A stretch of 64,000 nt of DNA from Burkholderia savannae (lineage in GTDB: Bacteria > Pseudomonadota > Gammaproteobacteria > Burkholderiales > Burkholderiaceae). Positions 57,416 through 64,000 of the stretch are shown here, piece by piece. Each line of letters begins with the position of its first letter. Within the stretch, counting starts at the first letter, position 1. The position numbers were made by a program, and so were the translations under genes. Below the pieces are notes generated by a model. That model was not told the DNA's origin. It saw only the letters and a list, made by a program, of their open reading frames with translations, and did no database searches. Where the stretch lies: contig NZ_CP013417.1 of NCBI RefSeq assembly GCF_001524445.2, positions 682,001 to 746,000 on the forward strand. Direction: 5' to 3'.

Positions 57416-58693
57416 ATGAAGATTCATATCAAAGGCGGCACGCTCATCGATCCGGCGGCCGGCATAGAGCGGCAGGCCGACGTGTTCGTCGCGGCCGGCA
57501 AGGTGGCCGCGATCGGCGCGGCCCCCGCCGATTTCAACGCGGCGAAGACGATTGACGCGGCCGGGAAGATCGTCGCGCCGGGCTTCGTCGATTTGTCGGC
57601 GCGGCTGCGCGAGCCGGGCTACGAGCACAAGGCGACGCTCGAATCCGAAATGGCCGCGGCGGTCGCGGGCGGCGTGACGAGCCTCGTGTGCCCGCCCGAC
57701 ACCGATCCCGTGCTCGACGAGCCGGGCCTCGTCGAGATGTTGAAGTTCCGCGCGCGCAACCTGCACCAGGCGCACGTGTATCCGCTCGGCGCGCTGACGG
57801 TCGGCCTGAAAGGGCAGACCATCACCGAGATGGTCGAGCTGACCGAAGCGGGCTGCATCGGCTTCACGCAGGCGGATGCGCCCGTCGCCGATACGCAGGT
57901 GCTGCTGCGCGCGCTGCAGTATGCGAGCACCTACGGCTACGCCGTGTGGCTGCGGCCCGTCGACGCGTTCCTCGCGAAGGGCGGCGTCGCGGCGAGCGGG
58001 CCTGTCGCGTCGCGGCTCGGCCTGTCGGGCGTGCCGGTCGCGGCCGAGACGATCGCGCTGCACACGCTCTTCGAGCTGATGCGCGTGACGGGGGCGCGCG
58101 TGCACGTCGCGCGGCTGTCGTCGGCGGCGGGCGTCGCGCTCGTGCGCGCGGCGAAGGCCGAGGGCCTGCCCGTGACCTGCGACGTCGCCGCGAACCACCT
58201 GCATCTGATCGACGTCGACATCGGCTACTTCGACGCGCAGTTCCGCCTCGATCCGCCGCTGCGCACCGAGCGCGACCGCGAAGCGATTCGCGCCGCGCTC
58301 GCCGATGGCACGATCGACGCAATCTGCTCGGACCATACGCCCGTCGACGACGACGAGAAGCTGCTGCCGTTCGCCGAGGCGACGCCGGGCGCGACGGGCC
58401 TCGAGCTGCTGCTGTCGCTGACCGTCAAATGGGCGCGGGAAGCCGGCGTGCCGATGGCGCGCGCGCTCGCGAAGATCAGCTCGGCGCCCGCCGGCGTGCT
58501 GAAGCTGCCCGCGGGGCGCGTCGAAGAAGGCGCGCTCGCCGACCTGTGCGTGTTCGATCCCAATGCGCACTGGCGCGTCGAGCCCCGCGCGCTGAAGAGC
58601 CAGGGCCACAACACGCCGTTCCTCGGCTACGAGCTGCCCGCGCGCGTGTGCGCGACGCTCGTCGGCGGCCAGGTCGCGTTCGAGCGCCGCTGA
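57416..58693 (+). CDS. pyrX: Dihydroorotase-like protein, probably the inactive PyrC' (PyrX) subunit
   Basis: A 425-residue dihydroorotase-fold protein. The metal motif of active enzymes, DLHVHLREPG, reads DLSARLREPG here, losing both His. The carbamylated Lys region reads GFTQADAPVADT, HVAHVS reads HVARLSS, and DHAPH reads SDHTPVDD. Almost all zinc ligands are gone. In Pseudomonas a similar pseudo-dihydroorotase is needed to assemble active aspartate transcarbamoylase with PyrB. Position just after pyrB supports this. An active pyrC must exist elsewhere. Confidence 0.88.
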   Translation: MKIHIKGGTLIDPAAGIERQADVFVAAGKVAAIGAAPADFNAAKTIDAAGKIVAPGFVDLSARLREPGYEHKATLESEMAAAVAGGVTSLVCPPDTDPVLDEPGLVEMLKFRARNLHQAHVYPLGALTVGLKGQTITEMVELTEAGCIGFTQADAPVADTQVLLRALQYASTYGYAVWLRPVDAFLAKGGVAASGPVASRLGLSGVPVAAETIALHTLFELMRVTGARVHVARLSSAAGVALVRAAKAEGLPVTCDVAANHLHLIDVDIGYFDAQFRLDPPLRTERDREAIRAALADGTIDAICSDHTPVDDDEKLLPFAEATPGATGLELLLSLTVKWAREAGVPMARALAKISSAPAGVLKLPAGRVEEGALADLCVFDPNAHWRVEPRALKSQGHNTPFLGYELPARVCATLVGGQVAFERR

Positions 58694-58706
58694 CGCGAGC
58701 CCCATC

Positions 58707-59576
58707 ATGAGAGCCCTACGCAAGACGCGCCTCGTCCTGCATCTGCTGCGCGGGATGGCGGTCGTCGCATTGTTCTTCGAGCGCGTGACGCCCGCGCGCC
58801 GCCTGGACATCACGCGGCGCTGGACCGTGAAGATGCTGCAGCTTTGCGGAATGCGGCTCGTCGTGCACAACGACGCGGCGCGGCTCGACGAGCGCGCGCT
58901 CGTCGTCGGCAATCACGTGTCGTGGCTCGACATCTACGTGATCAACGCGTGGCGGCCGACGCCGTTCGTGTCGAAGGCGGAGGTGCGTGCGTGGCCCGTC
59001 GTCGGCTGGCTCGCCGAGCGCCTCGGAACCGTGTTCATCCAGCGCGAGAAACGCAGCGAGGCGAAGCGGATCATGCACGAGCTTGCCGAGCGCCTCGACA
59101 AGGGCGAGCTGATGTGCGTGTTTCCGGAAGGCACGACGTCCGACGGCCTCGGGCTGCTGCCGTTCCATTCGAACCTGTTTCAGGCGGTGGTGTCGGCCGG
59201 CTGCGCGGTGCAGCCGATCTGCCTGATGTATGAAGACGGGCGCGGGCGCCAGTCGGTTGCGCCGGCATACGTCGGCGATCTGTCGCTTGCCAGGTCGCTC
59301 GACATGGTGCTGAGCGGCGGGCCGCTCACCGCGCATCTCTACGTGTGCGAGCCAATCGCCGCGACGGGCGACCGGCGAGAAATGGCCGCGCGCGCGCGCG
59401 CGGCGATCGCCGATGCGCTTGCACGGATGCAGCGAGACGTCGAGCGGCCGCTCGATGCGGATCTCGCGCGGCTTGCCGCCGCCGCGCATCCGACGCCCGC
59501 CGAGCCGGCCGGCGAATCCGAGGGCGAGGCCGAGCCGGAGGTAAGCGTCGACGCGATGCCGCGCCGCGAAGGGTAG
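58707..59576 (+). CDS. plsC: 1-acyl-sn-glycerol-3-phosphate acyltransferase (PlsC family)
   Basis: This 289-residue acyltransferase adds the second acyl chain in phospholipid synthesis, making phosphatidic acid at the inner membrane. The N-terminus has a hydrophobic helix (LVLHLLRGMAVVALFF). The HX4D motif is NHVSWLD with His70 and Asp75; the second motif is FPEGTTS near residue 137. The tail beyond residue 265 is acidic. It follows pyrX after 13 bases, so it is likely in the same operon. Confidence 0.9.
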   Translation: MRALRKTRLVLHLLRGMAVVALFFERVTPARRLDITRRWTVKMLQLCGMRLVVHNDAARLDERALVVGNHVSWLDIYVINAWRPTPFVSKAEVRAWPVVGWLAERLGTVFIQREKRSEAKRIMHELAERLDKGELMCVFPEGTTSDGLGLLPFHSNLFQAVVSAGCAVQPICLMYEDGRGRQSVAPAYVGDLSLARSLDMVLSGGPLTAHLYVCEPIAATGDRREMAARARAAIADALARMQRDVERPLDADLARLAAAAHPTPAEPAGESEGEAEPEVSVDAMPRREG

Positions 59577-59658
59577 GCGCAATGAGGCATCGATCGGCGG
59601 GAGGCGGCGGCGCCCGCCGGCCGCATTCCCGCACGGTCGGGCTTGCCGAGACGGTTGG

Positions 59659-60507
59659 TTATTCGTCCGCCGCCCCGCAGCGTTCGCACGCGACCTGCGT
59701 AACCGCGCGCTCGGCCGGCTCGTGCGCGAGCCGCACGGCCGACAGCCGATTGCCCCATACGCATCCCGAATCCAGCGCGACCAGGTTGTCGCGCAGCATC
59801 AGTCCCAATGCGGCCCAGTGGCCGAAGACGACCGTGACGTCCGCGCTCTTTCGCCCGGGCGCGTCGAACCACGGCAGATAGCCGGCGGGCGCGGCCGCCG
59901 GGCCGCCGTTCGCCCTGAATTCCATCGCGCCTGCGGGCGTGCAGAAGCGAATGCGCGTGAACGCGTTGAACGCGACTCGCAACCGATCCGTCCTCTTCAG
60001 GTTCGGGCTCCAGCAATTGGGGTCGTTGCCGTACAGGTTGCGCAGCGTGTCGTGCCAGTTCGGCGCGCGCAGCGCGCGCTGCAGTTCGTCGGCGAGCTCG
60101 AGCGCGAGCGTCGCGTCCCATTGCGGCAGCACGCCGGCATGCACCATCAGCATGCCGCGCTCGAAATGCGCGAACGGCCGGTGGCGCACCCATTCGATCA
60201 GATCGTCGGCGTCGGGGGCGTCGAGGATCTCGCCGATCGTGTCGCCCGGCTTCAGCGTGCGGATGCCGGCCGCGACCGCGAGCAGGTGCAGATCGTGATT
60301 GCCGAGCACCGCGACCGCGCGCTCGCCGAGCGCGGCGATCTCGCGCAGCGTCGCGAGCGACGCGGGGCCCCGGTTGACGAGGTCGCCTGCGAACCAGAGC
60401 GGCGTGTCGGCCGCCGGGGAGAGCTTGTCGAGGAGCCGCCGATAGGCGTCGTGGCAACCTTGGAGGTCGCCGAAGGCGATCGGCGGGCCGCTGGAGATAG
60501 ATGTCAT
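59659..60507 (-). CDS. apaH: Symmetrical bis(5'-nucleosyl)-tetraphosphatase ApaH
   Basis: This 282-residue metallophosphatase splits Ap4A to two ADP and can decap RNA. Metal-binding motifs are [29 protein letters not shown] and [12 protein letters not shown], followed by [10 protein letters not shown]. It converges on plsC and diverges from rmlB across 377 bases. The ATG at 60507 starts [15 protein letters not shown], in line with the family. Confidence 0.95.
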   Translation of the reverse strand: MTSISSGPPIAFGDLQGCHDAYRRLLDKLSPAADTPLWFAGDLVNRGPASLATLREIAALGERAVAVLGNHDLHLLAVAAGIRTLKPGDTIGEILDAPDADDLIEWVRHRPFAHFERGMLMVHAGVLPQWDATLALELADELQRALRAPNWHDTLRNLYGNDPNCWSPNLKRTDRLRVAFNAFTRIRFCTPAGAMEFRANGGPAAAPAGYLPWFDAPGRKSADVTVVFGHWAALGLMLRDNLVALDSGCVWGNRLSAVRLAHEPAERAVTQVACERCGAADE

Positions 60508-60884
60508 TCCTTTGCATTCGAGACCAAACCGGGTTCACGGTATCACAAGAAACCCCATCGATCCGGGCGGATCGGTGGCAGAAAAAATGCGATCCGGCAT
60601 TGGCCGCTGCGGTAGAAACGTTCTCGAAAATATCGTGTCGTAAGCACACTTCCCGAGCTGTTTCAAGATGTTAGAGGGATGTTTTTTCACTTCCTTGCCC
60701 GTATAATTGCGGCCTTGTGGGGCAGTAGCTGTGCGCTGCCGACTTGGGCGCATGGTTCGATCGAGCCTCGCGGCCGCAACCGGCGGTGACACTCGAGCGA
60801 CCAACGGCATTCTCCCGAACATGCCGGCCATGCTGACATCACGCCGGTTGTTTGACCGACTCCCAATTTCAGCAAAGGAATCCC
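60508..60884. other. Divergent intergenic region between apaH and rmlB
   Basis: No gene is present. A perfect -10-like TATAAT lies at 60702-60707, about 178 bases before rmlB, but I see no good -35 at the right spacing. A small GC hairpin (GGGCAG/CTGCC) follows it. The rml operon promoter is probably in this region. Confidence 0.5.
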
Positions 60885-61946
60885 ATGATCTTGGTAACGG
60901 GCGGCGCCGGTTTCATCGGCGCCAACTTCGTGCTTGACTGGCTGGCACAATCCGGCGAAGCGGTGCTGAACGTCGACAAGCTGACGTACGCGGGCAACCT
61001 CGGCACGTTGAAGTCGTTGCAGGGGAATCCGAAGCACGTATTCGCGCGCGTCGACATCTGCGATCGCGCTGCAATCGACGCTCTGTTGGCGCAGCACAAG
61101 CCGCGGGCCATCGTGCACTTCGCGGCGGAGAGCCACGTCGACCGATCGATTCACGGCCCGGCCGATTTCGTGCAGACGAACGTGGTCGGCACCTTCACGC
61201 TGCTCGAGGCCGCGCGCCAGTACTGGGGCGCGCTCGACGCCGATGCGAAGGCCGCGTTCCGTTTCCTGCACGTGTCGACGGACGAAGTGTTCGGCTCGCT
61301 GTCCGCGACCGATCCGCAGTTCTCCGAAACCACGCCTTACGCGCCGAACAGCCCGTACTCGGCGACGAAGGCGGGCTCCGATCATCTCGTGCGCGCGTAC
61401 CATCACACGTACGGGTTGCCGACGCTCACGACGAACTGCTCGAACAATTACGGTCCGTATCAGTTCCCCGAGAAGCTGATTCCGCTGATGATCGCGAACG
61501 CGCTCGGCGGCAAGCCGCTGCCCGTCTACGGCGACGGCCAGAACGTGCGCGACTGGCTCTATGTCGGCGATCACTGCAGCGCGATTCGCGAAGTGCTCGC
61601 GCGCGGCGTGCCGGGCGAGACGTACAACGTCGGCGGCTGGAACGAGAAGAAGAACCTGGACGTCGTGCACACGCTGTGCGATCTGCTCGACGAAGCGCGG
61701 CCGAAAGCCGCGGGGTCGTACCGCGATCAGATCACGTACGTGACCGATCGCCCGGGCCACGATCGCCGCTATGCGATCGACGCGCGCAAGCTCGAGCGCG
61801 AGCTCGCCTGGAAGCCGGCCGAGACGTTCGAGACGGGCCTCGCGAAGACCGTGCGCTGGTACCTCGACAACCAGGAATGGGTCGACGAGGTGGTGTCGGG
61901 CGATTACCGCAAGTGGGTCGAAACGAACTACGCGCAACGCGCGTAA
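60885..61946 (+). CDS. rmlB: dTDP-glucose 4,6-dehydratase
   Basis: The 353-residue RmlB performs the second step of dTDP-L-rhamnose synthesis for O-antigen and other glycans. It has the NAD loop [10 protein letters not shown] at residues 6-15, STDEVFGSL with the catalytic Asp-Glu, [20 protein letters not shown] with the YxxxK pair, [17 protein letters not shown], and [12 protein letters not shown]. Start is ATG at 60885 after an AAAGGAA ribosome site. rmlA follows after 11 bases. Confidence 0.97.
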   Translation: MILVTGGAGFIGANFVLDWLAQSGEAVLNVDKLTYAGNLGTLKSLQGNPKHVFARVDICDRAAIDALLAQHKPRAIVHFAAESHVDRSIHGPADFVQTNVVGTFTLLEAARQYWGALDADAKAAFRFLHVSTDEVFGSLSATDPQFSETTPYAPNSPYSATKAGSDHLVRAYHHTYGLPTLTTNCSNNYGPYQFPEKLIPLMIANALGGKPLPVYGDGQNVRDWLYVGDHCSAIREVLARGVPGETYNVGGWNEKKNLDVVHTLCDLLDEARPKAAGSYRDQITYVTDRPGHDRRYAIDARKLERELAWKPAETFETGLAKTVRWYLDNQEWVDEVVSGDYRKWVETNYAQRA

Positions 61947-61957
61947 AGGTTGAATCG

Positions 61958-62851
61958 ATGGCACGCAAGGGCATTATTCTCGCCGGCGGTTCCGGCACGC
62001 GGCTGTATCCGATCACGCACGCCGTGTCGAAGCAGCTTCTGCCGGTCTACGACAAGCCGATGATCTATTACCCGCTGTCGACGCTGATGGTGGCGGGCAT
62101 CCGCGACGTGCTGATCATCTCGACGCCGCAGGACACGCCTCGCTTCGAGGCGATGCTGGGCGACGGCAGCCAGTGGGGGATGAACATCCGCTATGCGGTG
62201 CAGCCGTCGCCGGACGGGCTCGCGCAGGCGTTCATCATCGGCCGCGAATTCGTCGGCCGCGATCCGTCGACGCTGATTCTCGGCGACAACATCTTCTACG
62301 GCCACGATCTCGCGAAGCAGCTCGACCGGGCGTCGGAGCAGGAATCGGGCGCGACGGTGTTCGCCTACCACGTGCACGATCCGGAGCGCTACGGCGTCGT
62401 CGAGTTCGACCGCGATTTCCGCGCGCTGTCGATCGAGGAGAAGCCCGCGAAGCCGCGTTCGAACTACGCGGTGACGGGGCTGTACTTCTACGACGACCAG
62501 GTGTGCGACATCGCGGCGGACATCAAGCCGTCCGCGCGCGGCGAGCTGGAGATCACCGACGTGAATTCCCGCTATCTCGCCGCGGGCGCGCTCAACGTCG
62601 AAATCATGGGGCGCGGTTATGCGTGGCTCGATACGGGCACGCACGATTCGCTGATCGAAGCGGCGACGTTCATCGCGACGCTGCAAAAGCGCCAGGGGCT
62701 CGTCGTCGCGTGTCCCGAGGAGATCGCGTACCGCCGGCAGTGGATCGACGCGGAGCAGGTGCTGAAGCTCGCGCAGCCGCTCGCGAAGAACGGCTACGGA
62801 CAATATCTGAAACACATTCTCACGGATCAAGTTGCATGGCCATCCAAGTAA
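61958..62851 (+). CDS. rmlA: Glucose-1-phosphate thymidylyltransferase
   Basis: The 297-residue RmlA activates glucose-1-phosphate with dTTP, the first and feedback-regulated step of dTDP-rhamnose synthesis. Motifs: [78 protein letters not shown]. It overlaps rmlC by 16 bases. Confidence 0.97.
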   Translation: MARKGIILAGGSGTRLYPITHAVSKQLLPVYDKPMIYYPLSTLMVAGIRDVLIISTPQDTPRFEAMLGDGSQWGMNIRYAVQPSPDGLAQAFIIGREFVGRDPSTLILGDNIFYGHDLAKQLDRASEQESGATVFAYHVHDPERYGVVEFDRDFRALSIEEKPAKPRSNYAVTGLYFYDDQVCDIAADIKPSARGELEITDVNSRYLAAGALNVEIMGRGYAWLDTGTHDSLIEAATFIATLQKRQGLVVACPEEIAYRRQWIDAEQVLKLAQPLAKNGYGQYLKHILTDQVAWPSK

Positions 62852-63387
62852 CGCCGACGGCGCTGCCTGAAGTCACGATCATCGAGCCGAAGGTGTTCGG
62901 CGACGCGCGGGGCTTCTTCTTCGAAAGCTTCAACGCGCGGGAATTCGCCGAGCAGGTGGAGGCGGGCGTCGAGTTCGTCCAGGACAATCATTCGCGCTCG
63001 GCGAGGGGCGTGCTGCGCGGGCTGCACTATCAGATCCAGCATGCGCAGGGCAAGCTCGTGCGCGTGGTCGAAGGCGAAGTGTTCGATGTCGCGGTCGACA
63101 TCCGCAAGAGCTCGCCGAATTTCGGCAAATGGGTGGGCGTCGTGCTGTCGAGCGACAACCATCGGCAGTTGTGGGTGCCGCCCGGTTTCGCGCACGGCTT
63201 CGTCGTGCTGTCGGAGGCTGCGCAGTTCCTCTACAAGACGACCGATTACTGGTATCCCGAATTCGAGCGGAGCATCGTGTGGAACGATCCGGCGATCGGG
63301 ATCGAATGGCCGATCGATTTCGAGCCGCTGCTTGCGGCGAAGGATGCGGCGGGCAAGCTGCTTGCCGATGCCGAACATTACGCATGA
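62836..63387 (+). CDS. rmlC: dTDP-4-dehydrorhamnose 3,5-epimerase
   Basis: The 183-residue cupin enzyme epimerises carbons 3 and 5 of the 4-keto sugar. Family blocks are [35 protein letters not shown] with the catalytic His, [32 protein letters not shown] and [15 protein letters not shown]. It starts inside the end of rmlA, so translation is coupled. Confidence 0.97.
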   Translation: MAIQVTPTALPEVTIIEPKVFGDARGFFFESFNAREFAEQVEAGVEFVQDNHSRSARGVLRGLHYQIQHAQGKLVRVVEGEVFDVAVDIRKSSPNFGKWVGVVLSSDNHRQLWVPPGFAHGFVVLSEAAQFLYKTTDYWYPEFERSIVWNDPAIGIEWPIDFEPLLAAKDAAGKLLADAEHYA

Positions 63388-63394
63388 GGTGGGC

Positions 63395-64000
63395 ATGACG
63401 GTACGCGAGCGGGTGATTCTGCTGACGGGAATCAACGGGCAGGTCGGTCACGAACTAGCTCGTAGTTTGCAAGGCCTGGGTCGAGTCGTCGCGTTTGATC
63501 GGTGCGAACTCGACTTGTCGGATCTGGACGCGACGCGTCGGGTCGTGAGGGACGTTGCACCTGACTGGATCGTGAATCCGGCGGCTTACACTGCGGTCGA
63601 CAAGGCGGAAGCAGACGTGGCTGCGGCAATGCGCCTGAATGCAGAGGTCCCCGGCTTGTTGGCCGAGGAAGCGAAGCGTCTCGGCGCCGCGCTCGTCCAT
63701 TACTCGACCGATTATGTATTCGATGGCACGAAGGTGGGTGCCTACGTCGAGGATGATCGCGTCAATCCGCAGAATGTTTACGGCAAGGGCAAACTGGCCG
63801 GCGAGCAGGCCGTCGTGGCTTCCGGCTGTCATCACTTGATTTTCCGCACAAGCTGGGTGTATGGAACCCGCGGTCGGAATTTTCTGCTCACGATGCTGCG
63901 ACTCGGGGCGGAGCGCGAGGAGTTGAGCGTCGTGGCCGACCAGTTTGGCGCGCCGACATGGTCGCGCACGATCGCGGAGTTGACCGCACATGTGCTCGCA
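63395..64000 (+). CDS. rmlD: dTDP-4-dehydrorhamnose reductase, N-terminal part
   Basis: The first 202 codons of RmlD, the last enzyme of dTDP-L-rhamnose synthesis, are present; the gene runs off the window. Visible are the NAD(P) loop LLTGINGQVGHELARSL, WIVNPAAYTAVDKAEAD, VHYSTDYVFDGTK and the YGKGKLAGEQ catalytic Tyr-Lys pair. The ATG at 63395 lies 8 bases after the rmlC stop region. Codon use is visibly less GC-rich than in rmlBAC. Confidence 0.95.
   Translation, partial: MTVRERVILLTGINGQVGHELARSLQGLGRVVAFDRCELDLSDLDATRRVVRDVAPDWIVNPAAYTAVDKAEADVAAAMRLNAEVPGLLAEEAKRLGAALVHYSTDYVFDGTKVGAYVEDDRVNPQNVYGKGKLAGEQAVVASGCHHLIFRTSWVYGTRGRNFLLTMLRLGAEREELSVVADQFGAPTWSRTIAELTAHVLA

Overview
The window looks like a chromosomal segment of a Burkholderia, most likely of the B. 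pseudomallei/thailandensis group. The evidence is very high GC, strong third-position G/C, many intergenic simple repeats, and gene neighbourhoods typical of that group: groES-groEL, thiD, rubredoxin, yqgE-ruvX-pyrR-pyrB-pyrC', plsC, apaH, then rmlBACD at the edge of the O-antigen locus. No tRNA, rRNA, prophage or CRISPR array was seen. All product names come from reading sequence and motifs; no database search was run.

Layout. 1-9.4 kb: general metabolism, transport and regulation (MFS exporter fragment, BluB, D-lactate dehydrogenase, LysR, class V aminotransferase, AraC, EamA exporter, a 151-bp IS-like remnant, YhhS-like MFS). 9.6-14.6 kb: xanthine dehydrogenase xdhAB, with no xdhC here, and a ModA-like binding protein. 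16.2-21.7 kb: TonB-dependent receptor and FecCD-type ABC importer in a tight operon, preceded by a Zur-like palindrome and followed by a decayed partial copy of the permease. 22-31 kb: LysR, GST-kappa-like isomerase, membrane-anchored TAXI protein, BON protein, and two secreted hydrolase lipoproteins (3-hydroxybutyrate oligomer hydrolase and an S10 peptidase). 31-39.5 kb: TauE, DHA2 efflux pump, glycerophosphodiester phosphodiesterase lipoprotein, LysE exporter, XRE-cupin regulator with GNAT, and a metallo-beta-lactamase-fold protein divergent from an HxlR regulator. 40.2-44.7 kb: a four-gene cell-envelope cluster of two paralogous lipoproteins, an OmpW-family porin and a small secreted protein. 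45-49 kb: an unknown protein, an alcohol dehydrogenase remnant, and a long repetitive secreted protein behind an AT-rich leader.

49.2-64 kb is housekeeping. groESL sits behind a perfect CIRCE element and ends in a perfect 20-bp terminator stem fused to a 15-copy 13-bp tandem repeat. ThiD (with an altered active-site loop) and rubredoxin follow, then an orphan protein that may be what remains of a ChpA/FimL pilus chemosensory gene. Next comes the pyrimidine block, in which the dihydroorotase-like protein has lost nearly all its metal ligands and is probably the structural partner of aspartate transcarbamoylase. plsC, apaH and the dTDP-rhamnose operon rmlBACD (rmlD cut by the window end) complete it.

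The least explained items are the envelope cluster at 40-44.7 kb, the metal-uptake operon with its operator and decayed permease copy, the repetitive secreted protein, and the ChpA/FimL-like relic.
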